Below, piece by piece: positions 28,349 through 36,929 of a stretch of DNA of 64,000 nt. The first letter of the stretch is position 1; every line of letters begins with the position of its first letter. A program made the position numbers and the translations under genes. The DNA is taken from contig NZ_NSFV01000004.1 in the NCBI RefSeq assembly GCF_002295115.1, forward strand, positions 434,001 to 498,000, in the 5' to 3' direction. The stretch comes from Mesorhizobium sp. WSM4311 (lineage in GTDB: Bacteria > Pseudomonadota > Alphaproteobacteria > Rhizobiales > Rhizobiaceae). The notes below the pieces were generated by a model, which was given only the letters and a program-made list of their open reading frames with translations, was not told the origin of the DNA and did no database searches.

Positions 28349-28756
28349 CTATGCCTGCATGCGGGCGCCCTTGGTGATCTTGTCGACCACCTTCTTGTCG
28401 GCGCGCAGCGCGATGCCGACCACCTTCGCGTCTTCGGGCGCGAATTGTGCGAAGACGGCGCGGTTGGCGGCATCGAAGCCGGTGGAAAACATCTCCTCCA
28501 CATAGAGCGAAGTCGTCACGCCGCGCTCCAGCGCGCGCCGGTGGATCGTGGCCAGTGTCGCCTGATCTGCCGACAGCACGATGACCGGCTGGATCGACAG
28601 CGGATTGTAGAGATTGCCCGAGCGGTCGCGATAGGGCTCGCCTATGATGTCGGGAAACTGCGCGACAATGCCGCTGGTCAGGAAGGCGGTGACGTTGAGT
28701 TTCTGCCAGACGGGCAAGTCTTCCCGCAGGACGATTGCAAATTTCGTATCGAACAT
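28349..28756 (-). CDS. DUF2000 family protein
   Basis: A 135-residue protein beginning MFDTKFAIVLREDLPVWQKL, the characteristic opening of DUF2000, a small alpha/beta family of unknown function. Other family blocks are NVTAFLTSGI and PVIVLSA. It is divergently transcribed from an AraC-type regulator with only 50 bases between. I recall this as a recurring pair in rhizobia, so AraC probably controls it. Its stop is seven bases from the convergent MFS stop. Confidence 0.88.
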   Translation of the reverse strand: MFDTKFAIVLREDLPVWQKLNVTAFLTSGIVAQFPDIIGEPYRDRSGNLYNPLSIQPVIVLSADQATLATIHRRALERGVTTSLYVEEMFSTGFDAANRAVFAQFAPEDAKVVGIALRADKKVVDKITKGARMQA

Positions 28757-28806
28757 GAGAAAAGACCATTCGAGGTTAGGCCGCGACTACGAGGCTGAAG
28801 GAGACG

Positions 28807-29679
28807 ATGTCGTTCGAAATAGACCGGCAGGCCTCTAGGGGTCTTGGACGTTTGTGCGCGGATGCGGCGGAGAACTGCATCATTTCCGCACCCGACCCCG
28901 CCGGCATGGAGCGGATCGAGGCGCGCTTTCATGGCAGCGCCTTCGACCTGCATCGTCATGACACCTACGCGATCGGGGTGACGCTGCATGGCGTGCAGAC
29001 CTTCCGCTATCGCGGTGCGACGCGATTGAGCCTGCCCGGCCAGATCATCGTGCTGCATCCCGACGAACTGCATGATGGCGGCGCCGGCACCGAGGACGGG
29101 TTGCGCTACAGGATGCTCTATCTCGAACCGTCTCTGATGCTGGACTGCCTTGGCGGCGCGTCGTTGCCCTTCGTCAGGGATGCCGTGGTGCGGGACGAAG
29201 CCTTCTGCGCCACGCTGCTTTCAGCGCTGGGGCCGCTGCAGCAGGAACTCGACGAGCTGTTCGTCGATGACTTTCTCACGCAACTGATGCATGGCCTGGC
29301 ACGGCATGCCGGCGAGCCGGCAAAGCAGATGGCCCGGACGGCATGGCGGGCGGCGACGCTGGCGCGGGACTATCTTACGGAGAACGCAATGCGCCCGGTG
29401 CGTTCCGGCGAATTGGAAGCCGTCACCGGACTGGACCGCTACGCCTTATCCAGGCATTTCCGCGCCGCCTTCTCGACCAGCCCGCATCGTTTCCTGGTGA
29501 TGCGCCGGCTTCAGCGCGCGCGGCGGATGATTACCGCCGGCGAGCCCCTGGCGCAGATCGCGGTCGAGGCTGGCTTCACCGACCAGAGCCATTTCAACAG
29601 GCAATTCAAGAAGGCATTCGGCATGACGCCGGGGCGTTGGTCCTCGCTGATCCGGGACGCGGCTCCTGCAGCGGCCTGA
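28807..29679 (+). CDS. AraC-family regulator with cupin sensor domain
   Basis: A 290-residue regulator. The N-terminal half is an AraC-type cupin (FDLHRHDTYAIGVTLHG, LSLPGQIIVLHPDELHDG). The C-terminal 100 residues hold the two helix-turn-helix motifs (LEAVTGLDRYALSRHFRAAF; IAVEAGFTDQSHFNRQFKKAFG, with PGRW at the end). It is divergent from the DUF2000 gene and probably regulates it and itself. A GAAGGAG ribosome site precedes the ATG. Confidence 0.92.
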   Translation: MSFEIDRQASRGLGRLCADAAENCIISAPDPAGMERIEARFHGSAFDLHRHDTYAIGVTLHGVQTFRYRGATRLSLPGQIIVLHPDELHDGGAGTEDGLRYRMLYLEPSLMLDCLGGASLPFVRDAVVRDEAFCATLLSALGPLQQELDELFVDDFLTQLMHGLARHAGEPAKQMARTAWRAATLARDYLTENAMRPVRSGELEAVTGLDRYALSRHFRAAFSTSPHRFLVMRRLQRARRMITAGEPLAQIAVEAGFTDQSHFNRQFKKAFGMTPGRWSSLIRDAAPAAA

Positions 29680-30150
29680 TCACTCGTCCGCCTCGGCGTC
29701 GTCGTCGATCAGCACAAGCTCCTCGTTGGAGAGATTGGCCTCGATGCGGGCCAGCAGCTTGAACAGCGCCTTCTGGTCTTTCTTGTCGAGGCCCTTCAGC
29801 GCCTGTTTTTCGGTCTTCTTCACCGATTTCTCGATGGCGTGGATGATATCGCGGCCAGCGTCGGTGAGGAAAATATGAGCCTGACGGGCGTCGGCCGACG
29901 AGGCGCGCTTTTCCAGAAAGCCCTGCGCCTGCAGCCGGTTGATGGTCTTGGTGATGGTGGGCGGGCGCACGCCGAGGCGGCCGGCGAGATTGCCAGGCGT
30001 CTGGCCGTCCTCTCGGTCGAGCGCCAACATGATCTGGTCCTGGCCGGCATAGAAGCCGTGCGCCAGGAGCCGGGCCGCCAGCGCGGTTCTTGCCAGCCTT
30101 GCCGCCGAATGCAGCCGGCTCATTGTTGCAGTTTTGTCCGCCTTGGCCAT
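29680..30150 (-). CDS. MarR-family regulator
   Basis: A 156-residue winged-helix regulator. The recognition region is LAGRLGVRPPTITKTINRLQ, the wing EKRASSADARQAHIFLTDAGR, and the C-terminus is long and acidic (IDDDAEADE). The start MAKADKTATM at 30150 is preferred over 30156 or 30171 because GAGGGG lies six bases upstream. Its stop abuts the AraC stop. The target is unknown; the upstream gap could hold its own operator but no clear dyad was found. Confidence 0.88.
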   Translation of the reverse strand: MAKADKTATMSRLHSAARLARTALAARLLAHGFYAGQDQIMLALDREDGQTPGNLAGRLGVRPPTITKTINRLQAQGFLEKRASSADARQAHIFLTDAGRDIIHAIEKSVKKTEKQALKGLDKKDQKALFKLLARIEANLSNEELVLIDDDAEADE

Positions 30151-30551
30151 GATCATCCCCTCTTCGGCCATACCGGTAGCGACAGCATAGACGCAGCCGG
30201 CCGGTTGGCAATCGACGATAAAAAGAATCCGGCGCGTGAAACAGCTTTGCCGGCAAGCATTGCGGTGCCCGCCGTGGCTAATGCCAGATGTTTATTTCAG
30301 TTAGATGACAAACGACTTTTCGCCGCACGGGAATCGCCGCAAAGGTGGGGCGCGCGTGACGTGAGACGCGGCTTGCTCGCGGCAAAGGCGCACTTTCGCA
30401 GTCATCCGGCACGCCGATATCGCAGTGGCCGGGCCAAGAGCTTTGGCCCATCGGTTTGCCCCGTGCAAAAGCCCCGCACACATCCTATATGGAACCGACA
30501 ATCCCTTTTTCGCGGCCTGGATTTCAAGGCCCAGTCATCTCGAGGCAAGCC
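30151..30551. other. Divergent intergenic region before the CobW gene
   Basis: About 400 bases between the MarR and CobW starts. An A+T-rich part near 30285-30330 (GTTTATTTCAGTTAGATGACA) is the best promoter candidate. I searched by eye for a Zur-type palindrome, expected if the CobW gene is zinc regulated, and saw no convincing one. No gene is supported. Confidence 0.4.
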
Positions 30552-31622
30552 ATGAGCGACGCACAGACGCAGATCCCCGTAACCGTTCTCACCGGCTATC
30601 TCGGCGCCGGCAAGACGACGCTGCTCAACCGCATCCTGTCGGAGAACCATGGCAGGCGCTACGCGGTCATCGTCAACGAATTCGGCGAAATCGGCATCGA
30701 CAACGACCTGATCGTGGAATCCGACGAGGAAATCTACGAGATGAACAATGGCTGCGTCTGCTGCACGGTGCGCGGCGACCTGATCCGCGTCGTCGAGGGC
30801 CTGATGCGCCGGCCCGGCCGCTTCGACGCCATCGTGGTCGAGACAACCGGTCTCGCCGATCCGGTGCCGGTGGCGCAGACCTTCTTCATGGACGACGACG
30901 TACGCTCCAAGACCAAGCTCGATGCGGTGGTGGCGCTGGTCGATGCCAAGCACCTGCCGCTCAGGCTCAAGGATTCCAAGGAAGCCGAGGACCAGATTGC
31001 CTTCGCCGATGTGGTCGTCCTCAACAAGACCGATCTCGTCACCCCGGAAGAGCTCGCCAAGGTCGAGGCGACGATCCGCGCCATCAATCCGGCGGCCAGG
31101 ATCCATCGCACCACGCGCGCCGGCGTCGCCCTGTCGGAAGTGCTCGACCGCGGCGCCTTCGACCTCTCCCGGGCGCTGGAGAACGATCCGCATTTCCTCG
31201 AGACGCATGACGATCACCATCACGACCACGATCACGATCATCACGACCATGATGGCCACGATCACCACCACCATGATCATGACGGGCATGACCACCACGA
31301 ACACGCGCATCCCTCAGACATCCATGATGTGACGGTGCAGTCGGTGTCGTTGCGCGGCGGCGAGATGGACCCGAAGAAATTCTTCCCATGGATCGAGAAG
31401 ATCACCCAGATGGAAGGCCCCAACATCCTGCGGCTGAAAGGCATCATTGCCCTGAAAGGCGATGATGAACGCTACGTCATCCAGGGCGTGCACATGATCA
31501 TCGAGGGCGACCATCAGCGCGCCTGGAAAGACGGCGAGAAACATGAGAGCCGGCTGGTGTTCATCGGCCGCGAACTGGACGCCGAGCGGCTGAAGAAGAG
31601 TTTCGAGGCCTGCCAGGCCTAG
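30552..31622 (+). CDS. CobW/COG0523 GTPase with His-rich metal loop
   Basis: A 356-residue G3E GTPase, probably a zinc metallochaperone. The P-loop GYLGAGKTT is at residues 15-23 and the metal site CVCC at 68-71. NKTD, for guanine specificity, lies near 157. A remarkable stretch at about 216-258 is almost all His, Asp and Gly, a metal-binding loop. The C-terminal CobW domain follows (GPNILRLKGIIALKG, HMIIEGDHQRAW). The start MSDAQTQIPV is chosen although the frame is open 96 bases upstream. A WD40 gene follows on the same strand after an opposite-strand gene. Confidence 0.92.
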   Translation: MSDAQTQIPVTVLTGYLGAGKTTLLNRILSENHGRRYAVIVNEFGEIGIDNDLIVESDEEIYEMNNGCVCCTVRGDLIRVVEGLMRRPGRFDAIVVETTGLADPVPVAQTFFMDDDVRSKTKLDAVVALVDAKHLPLRLKDSKEAEDQIAFADVVVLNKTDLVTPEELAKVEATIRAINPAARIHRTTRAGVALSEVLDRGAFDLSRALENDPHFLETHDDHHHDHDHDHHDHDGHDHHHHDHDGHDHHEHAHPSDIHDVTVQSVSLRGGEMDPKKFFPWIEKITQMEGPNILRLKGIIALKGDDERYVIQGVHMIIEGDHQRAWKDGEKHESRLVFIGRELDAERLKKSFEACQA

Positions 31623-31734
31623 TCAGGCTTTGCCGTGCGCTTCCAGGCTAGATGTAAAGGAAGACGGACGGGTGCGTCACAGCGAGGGCGTCCTTGAAAT
31701 GGTCGAATGATCGGCTTTGACCAACAGGCGATGG

Positions 31735-32487
31735 CTAGCGCGAAGTACATCTGTGATCGAGGAGGTGCTCGGCTGCCCTTCCCCAATTTACCAGAATATA
31801 GAATCCCGGCCTCGCGTCAGCCAGCGTTGCACCGGCGACGAGTACATTTAGATCATCCATAGCATGTCGTGCCTGAGGCAAACCGGCAACAACCAAGCCA
31901 ACCACGTTAGTGGTTCGCAGATCCGGCTCATCCACTGCCATTATCCAATAGGGTCGCCCGTTCAACATCAATGGAAACGGTTGCCAAGCCGCGTCTTGCT
32001 TCGGCCCATCTGAGGCAAGCGTCCTTTCAACCGACTCCAGCAAGCAATCGACGTGGATGTGCAACTGATCCTGGGACCGCTCAAATCGGGAATTCACCGC
32101 CAGGCCAACGGCTGATCGTGGCAAGCCGTGTCCGAGTCTTGCCTCGACTTTCTGTCGGGCTTCCCATGCCCGGTTCCATAGTTGGGCGCTATCCGTGGAA
32201 CGGGCGGATGGGCTCTCCAAGCCCGCAACGGCTGTGATTGGGGCCACCACAAACTCGGTCCGGTGTAGGGGTGATTTGATGAGCACTGACCCATAATCCC
32301 CTTGCTCGGTCAGTATCACCTCGTCGCAGGGGAAGGCGACGCCAAACCGCGTACTTGCAAGTGCGCAGGTCTGCACCGTCTCCCACAGTATTTTGCGTCT
32401 GAGGAAAGCGTAGCCGGCAGCGACTGACAAAGCGACCAACAATGTCACGAACAGCCGAAGGCCCCTGCGCTCCAAGAAGCCCAGCAC
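31735..32487 (-). CDS. cdh: CDP-diacylglycerol pyrophosphatase
   Basis: A 250-residue membrane-anchored hydrolase that splits CDP-diacylglycerol to phosphatidate and CMP. An N-terminal signal-anchor (residues 10-30) precedes the HIT-related domain. The family blocks are WEARQKVEARLG, the catalytic-type LHIHVDCL near residue 143, and the terminal DHRC. Length and order match E. coli Cdh. It lies on the opposite strand between the CobW and WD40 genes, whose co-orientation it interrupts. Codon use seems a little less G/C-biased than its neighbours. Confidence 0.88.
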   Translation of the reverse strand: MLGFLERRGLRLFVTLLVALSVAAGYAFLRRKILWETVQTCALASTRFGVAFPCDEVILTEQGDYGSVLIKSPLHRTEFVVAPITAVAGLESPSARSTDSAQLWNRAWEARQKVEARLGHGLPRSAVGLAVNSRFERSQDQLHIHVDCLLESVERTLASDGPKQDAAWQPFPLMLNGRPYWIMAVDEPDLRTTNVVGLVVAGLPQARHAMDDLNVLVAGATLADARPGFYILVNWGRAAEHLLDHRCTSR

Positions 32488-32981
32488 ATTGTTCCTTTCT
32501 CAAACGACCGGAGCGAGCGGCGCGAGCATCGCCAGGAACATGGTTCGGGTCATCATACAATCGCAGGGTGCGGAAGTTCCGTTCCCACCTGGAAATCACG
32601 ATCGGTGATGTTATCCCCGTTCCGTTGGGGATCGGAAGATGTCCAACCCGCCATCGGGCAGGGCTGGAGGTCAACTGCTCGCCGCCGCCGCGTTGCGCTG
32701 CCTGCGGCTTGCCGGCGAAGGCGGCGGGATCCTGCTCATCATCGATGCCAAGAGCGACCGGGTCCGCAAGGTGGTCTGCCAGCTGTGGTGCAGAGCGCCT
32801 CCAGGGATCGGCTTTGACCCTGGCGATGCCATTGGCGACGTTTGCAACTGAACTGCGAGCCAACGGGCTGCTTTGACCAGATTACAGCCTCTTGCCGCCT
32901 CGCCGATCCTCCGAGGTTGCCGGAACCCTAAACGTCGAGTAAGCCCCTGCAACCGCTGCAATTCAACTGAATAAAGATACC
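32488..32981. other. Region without a supported gene, possible remnant
   Basis: Nearly 500 bases between cdh and the WD40 gene. Several short open frames exist on both strands (for example 32605-32817 plus, 32671-32961 minus), but none has a ribosome site and recognisable sequence together. It may contain a decayed gene and promoters for both neighbours. Confidence 0.4.
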
Positions 32982-33956
32982 ATGCCCACAGTTGCTCCCC
33001 TCGACCTCGAAGGCCATTGCGTCGCCGCTATCTTCCTTGGCGACGTGCCGCATTTCGCGCTGGCCGATGGCGCCGTCCATCGGCTCGACAATGGCCACAA
33101 GACCATCCAGGCCAATGACGGGTTGCTCGCCACCTTCCACGATGCGGCCAACGACCGGCTGATCACCGGCGGCGAGGACGGCAAGGTATTTGCCGTCAAG
33201 GCGGGCGGCGAACTCGCCGAAGTGGCGAGCGCCGGGAAAAAATGGATCACCAGCGTCGCCGCCGGGCCGCAGGGCGCCGTCGCCTATGCGACGGGCAAGA
33301 CCGCCTTCGTGCGCTTCGCCGATGGCAAGACCAGGGAATTTGCCCATCCGCGCTCGGTCGAGGGGTTGGCGTTTTCGCCCAAGGGCATGCGCTTCGGCGT
33401 TGCCCGCTACAATGGCGCGACGCTGCATTTCCCGGCCGCCGAGGGCAAGCCGGTGGAACTCGAATGGGCCGGCGCCCATACCGGCATCACCTTCTCGCCT
33501 GACGGCGCTTTCCTCGTCACCACCATGCAGGAAAACGCCCTGCATGGCTGGAAATTGGCCGACGGCAAGCACATGCGCATGACCGGCTATCCCGGCAAGG
33601 TCAAAAGCCTGTCATGGAGCGTCAAAGGCAAATGGCTGGCGAGCTCTGGCGCGCCGGCGGCGATCGTCTGGCCGTTTTCGGGCAAGGACGGACCGATGGG
33701 CAAGGCGCCGCTGGAACTCGGCACGCGCGGCAACACGATGGTGACTTGCGTGGCATGCCATCCGAGCCAGGATGTCGTGGCGATCGGCTATGAGGACGGC
33801 ATGGTCATTGCCGCCCGCTTCGCCGACGCCAAGGAAGTGCTGTTGCGCCGGCAGGGCAAGGGCGCCATCACCTCGATGATGTGGGACAGGGAAGAGCGCC
33901 GCATCGCCTTCGGCAGCGCGGCCGGCGATTGCGGTGTCATAGACATCACGGCCTGA
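32982..33956 (+). CDS. WD40-repeat protein
   Basis: A 324-residue protein with about seven degenerate WD40 blades and no signal peptide, so a cytoplasmic beta propeller. Typical blade ends are TGGEDGKVFAVK, VEGLAFSPKGMRFGVA, ITFSPDGAFLVTT, SSGAPAAIVWPF and IAFGSAAGDCGVIDI. No enzyme motif. WD40 proteins of this type often neighbour COG0523 GTPases in rhizobia, and here the CobW gene is 1.4 kb upstream on the same strand, so a zinc-homeostasis link is plausible but unproven. Confidence 0.85.
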   Translation: MPTVAPLDLEGHCVAAIFLGDVPHFALADGAVHRLDNGHKTIQANDGLLATFHDAANDRLITGGEDGKVFAVKAGGELAEVASAGKKWITSVAAGPQGAVAYATGKTAFVRFADGKTREFAHPRSVEGLAFSPKGMRFGVARYNGATLHFPAAEGKPVELEWAGAHTGITFSPDGAFLVTTMQENALHGWKLADGKHMRMTGYPGKVKSLSWSVKGKWLASSGAPAAIVWPFSGKDGPMGKAPLELGTRGNTMVTCVACHPSQDVVAIGYEDGMVIAARFADAKEVLLRRQGKGAITSMMWDREERRIAFGSAAGDCGVIDITA

Positions 33957-33958
33957 AT

Positions 33959-34414
33959 TCACCGCGCTCGCGCGGCCAGCCGAAGAGGCTTGCGCCGCAG
34001 CGACAGGCCGTCGCGCATGTTGAGCGACAGCAGTGCGATATTCGTTGCGCCGGCTGCCAGTTCGATCGTCTGGACGACTACGAAAAACTTGTCGAAGCGA
34101 CCAGCCGCGGCAAAGCTGCTGAGCAGGAAGGCGCAGGGCACGAGGACCAGCAATCCGTTGGCGGCGATGATGCGCATGCGCCACTTCTTGCGTGCCACGA
34201 CCGGGCTCTTCCAGCCCTTGCCGAGTGAAAAGCCCGATGCGCCGGCAACGATCATCGCCGGGATGAGCACCGCCATGCCGGCCAGCACACAGTTCTTGAC
34301 CGTTGTGATCGCTGCCGCGTCGCCGAGCAGTTCGGCCGTGGCGGTCGACAGCCAGAAAGCCGACACCGTGGTGAGCGCGATGGCGCCCGCCGCTGCATGA
34401 ATTCTGGTTTTCAT
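33959..34414 (-). CDS. Small four-helix membrane protein
   Basis: A 151-residue protein starting MKTRIHAAAGA, chosen because GGAG lies six bases upstream; ATGs at 34420 and 34426 are alternatives. About four hydrophobic segments lie near residues 8-28, 38-62, 80-103 and 110-128, with a basic C-terminus (RRKPLRLAARAR). No family is recognised. It is divergent from a MarR regulator and two palindromic boxes lie between them, so it is probably the regulator's target. Confidence 0.7.
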   Translation of the reverse strand: MKTRIHAAAGAIALTTVSAFWLSTATAELLGDAAAITTVKNCVLAGMAVLIPAMIVAGASGFSLGKGWKSPVVARKKWRMRIIAANGLLVLVPCAFLLSSFAAAGRFDKFFVVVQTIELAAGATNIALLSLNMRDGLSLRRKPLRLAARAR

Positions 34415-34425
34415 TTTCATCTCCA

Positions 34426-34457
34426 TAGCAAGCTATATATCATTGCATAGCATGCTA
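34426..34457. promoter_or_regulatory. Paired palindromic boxes, candidate MarR operator
   Basis: Two near-identical 10-base palindromes, TAGCAAGCTA (34426-34435) and TAGCATGCTA (34448-34457). Their centres are exactly 22 bases apart, two helical turns, and they lie between the divergent membrane protein and MarR genes. They overlap the expected promoter region of both. Operator function is inferred. Confidence 0.6.
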
Positions 34458-34478
34458 TTCAACTATTATCTGGCAGGC

Positions 34479-34910
34479 ATGACATTTCACAAGGAGCGAT
34501 CCGCGGGATTCCTGGCCAATCACATGGCGCGGTTGTTTGCCAACGGCCTGCAGCAGCGCATCCGGCCACTCGGCCTGGCGCCCGCTCAGTTCATGACGCT
34601 GCTGGCGTTGTGGGATGATGATGGCCTGACGCAACGCGAACTCGTGCAGCGTCTCAGCGTGGAACAAGCGACGATGGCCAACACGCTGATCCGCATGGAA
34701 CGTGATGGGCTGATCGAACGGCGCCTGCACCCGGAAGACGGGCGCTCGCAGTCAATCCATCTCACCGCGAAAGCCGTTGGCCTGCGCGAGCCGGCGACAC
34801 AGGCCGCGCGCTCACAGAACGAGGTGGCACTGACGGGCTTCAGCGAGGACGAGCGGCTGGTGTTTCTCGACCTGATGCGGCGCGCCATCGCCTCGATGCA
34901 GGCAGGCTGA
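34479..34910 (+). CDS. MarR-family regulator with adjacent operator-like boxes
   Basis: A 143-residue winged-helix regulator starting MTFHKERSAGFLANHMARLF. Recognition helix region LVQRLSVEQATMANTLIRMERDG and wing ERRLHPEDGRSQSIHLTAKA are clear. In-frame starts at 34443 (TTG) and 34452 lie within the palindromic boxes, so 34479 is preferred. It probably represses itself and the divergent membrane protein. Confidence 0.88.
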   Translation: MTFHKERSAGFLANHMARLFANGLQQRIRPLGLAPAQFMTLLALWDDDGLTQRELVQRLSVEQATMANTLIRMERDGLIERRLHPEDGRSQSIHLTAKAVGLREPATQAARSQNEVALTGFSEDERLVFLDLMRRAIASMQAG

Positions 34911-34927
34911 CACAATCGATCGGCCCC

Positions 34928-35380
34928 CTACTCAGCCCCGCACGACACTTTGCCCGTCAATTCAGCCGGCTTGCCATCCTTGTCGATGTCGGCGGTATTG
35001 TCATAGACGGCAAGCTTGTATTGCCCGTCATAGACGCCTTCGTCGCTGGCCTTGGTCAGGATCGTCAGTTCGATCGAATTGAAGGCGTTTGCCGCCTCGT
35101 GCTCGTGGTAGATGTTCAGCCGCAGTTCCTTGTCGTCCAGCCAGTACTGGGTCAGGTTGGAATCCTCGAACACCGTCTTGCGCAATCCATCGCCAGCCGG
35201 CCTCGCCTTGATTTCGAGATCGCCGCGGAAGTTGAAGGTCGGGCCGCCCATGCCTCTGGTGACGCCGGCGCCGACATCGAATGTCACAGCCGTATCGTCG
35301 ACATTGCACCAGATACCGCCCGAGGCGAAGGCCGTGCCAGCCGACGCCAGGAGCATTGCCACACAGATGATCGTCCGCAT
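34928..35380 (-). CDS. Secreted protein of unknown function
   Basis: A 150-residue protein with a clean signal peptide (MRTIICVAMLLASAGTAFAS, cleavage after AFA). The mature domain is rich in beta strands and has two cysteines (GGIWCNVDD and GKVSCGAE) that could form a disulfide. No family recognised. It is monocistronic and convergent with the MarR gene, 17 bases apart. Confidence 0.7.
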   Translation of the reverse strand: MRTIICVAMLLASAGTAFASGGIWCNVDDTAVTFDVGAGVTRGMGGPTFNFRGDLEIKARPAGDGLRKTVFEDSNLTQYWLDDKELRLNIYHEHEAANAFNSIELTILTKASDEGVYDGQYKLAVYDNTADIDKDGKPAELTGKVSCGAE

Positions 35381-35549
35381 TTTTGTTCGCCCCACCGCAA
35401 TTTCCGCTCATATTGGCGCCGACTTCGCCAGCACGGTCAAGCAGCGCCCAAGCGGCGCCGCAGGCGGCTGAGCCAATGCAGGGCGGGCGCGCGGCCAATT
35501 GCGGTTGCGGATATGGATTGGCTAAGAGGGACGGACGAGAGGGGTTTTC

Positions 35550-36929
35550 ATGCACAGCAGCGACAGTTCAAAGACCATTGGCGGCATAAGCCGCGATCGC
35601 ATCGCGCAATTGCGCGAGACCGAAAACGCGGCCTTCCGCGCGGCGCGGCCGAAATCGCAAGCCAAGGTCGGCAACGGCCTGCCCGGCTTCTTCGGCGGCG
35701 TGCCGATGCACTGGATGAACGACTGGCCGACACCATTTCCGATCCTGGTCGACAGCGCCAAAGGTGCTGCGATCACCGACATAGACGGCAACAGGCTCGA
35801 CGATTTCTGCCTTGGCGACACCGGCTCGATGTTCGGCCATTCGCCGCCACCGGTGGCGCGCGCCATCCGTCGCCAGGCCGGGCGCGGCCTGACCTATATG
35901 CTGCCCTCGGAAGACGCGCTTGCCATCGGGCCGCTGCTGCAGCAGCGTTTCGGCCTGCCATTCTGGCAGATCGCGACGACGGCGACCGATGCCAACCGCT
36001 TCGCGCTGCGTGTTGCCCGCGCCGTCACCGGGCGCGAAAAGATCCTGGTGTTCAACGGCTGCTACCACGGCTCGGTCGACGAGACGATGGTGCGGCTGAT
36101 CGACGGCAGGCCGGTTAACCGGCCCGGATTGGCGGGCGAATTCCGCGACCTGACCCGCACGGCGAAGGTCATCGAGTTCAACGATGTTGCAGCACTTGAA
36201 GCAGCCCTCAAGGGCAGGGATGTGGCCTGCGTCATCGCCGAGCCAGTGCTGACCAATTCCTGCATGGTGCCGGCCGCCCATGGCTTCCATGACGCGTTGC
36301 GAAAGTTGACGCGCGAGACCGGCACACTGCTCCTGATCGACGAGACGCACACGATCTCGACCGGCCCCGGCGGCTACACCAGGAAATACGGGCTGGAGCC
36401 CGACTTCTTCGTGCTGGGCAAGCCGATTGCCGGCGGCGTGCCGGCAAGCGTGTGGGGCATGAGCGACGAGGTCGCCTCGCGCTACGCCGATTACAACAGG
36501 ACCAAGGAGCCCGGCTATTCCGGCATGGGCACGACGCTGTCGGCCAACCCGCTGCAGTTCGCCGCCATGCGCGCCACGCTCGAAGAGGTGATGACGGTGG
36601 AGAATTATGACCGCATGGACCATCTGGCGCGACGGCTCGATGCCGGACTGACCGGGGTGATCGACCGCTATCGCCTGCCCTGGCATGTCGCCCGCGTCGG
36701 CGCCCGCGTCGAATTCATCTGCGCACCCGGGCCGTTGCGCAACGGCGCGCAAGCCGAGACCGCGCATGCGCCGGAACTGGAGGCCGCCATCCATGTCGCG
36801 CTGGTCAATCGCGGCGTGCTGATCGCGCCCTTCCACAACATGATGCTGATCTCGCCGGCGACATCTGGCGCGCAGGTCAACCGGCTGATCGCCGCCTTCG
36901 GCGCGGTTGCGGCAAAGCTTGCGGCATGA
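35550..36929 (+). CDS. Class III PLP-dependent aminotransferase
   Basis: A 459-residue fold-type I transaminase close to glutamate-1-semialdehyde aminomutase and omega-amino acid transaminases. Seen are the phosphate-contact region (TTATDANRFALRVARAVTG), the cofactor Asp in LLLIDETHT, and the PLP lysine near residue 291 in FFVLGKPIAGG. It overlaps the following glutamine-synthetase-like gene by four bases, so both serve one pathway, probably amine or amino acid degradation through a gamma-glutamyl or transamination step. Substrate unknown. Confidence 0.9.
   Translation: MHSSDSSKTIGGISRDRIAQLRETENAAFRAARPKSQAKVGNGLPGFFGGVPMHWMNDWPTPFPILVDSAKGAAITDIDGNRLDDFCLGDTGSMFGHSPPPVARAIRRQAGRGLTYMLPSEDALAIGPLLQQRFGLPFWQIATTATDANRFALRVARAVTGREKILVFNGCYHGSVDETMVRLIDGRPVNRPGLAGEFRDLTRTAKVIEFNDVAALEAALKGRDVACVIAEPVLTNSCMVPAAHGFHDALRKLTRETGTLLLIDETHTISTGPGGYTRKYGLEPDFFVLGKPIAGGVPASVWGMSDEVASRYADYNRTKEPGYSGMGTTLSANPLQFAAMRATLEEVMTVENYDRMDHLARRLDAGLTGVIDRYRLPWHVARVGARVEFICAPGPLRNGAQAETAHAPELEAAIHVALVNRGVLIAPFHNMMLISPATSGAQVNRLIAAFGAVAAKLAA

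Noticed and set aside
32605..32817. Small plus-strand frame of 70 codons
   Set aside because: No ribosome site or recognisable sequence, and other frames across the same bases are equally open.
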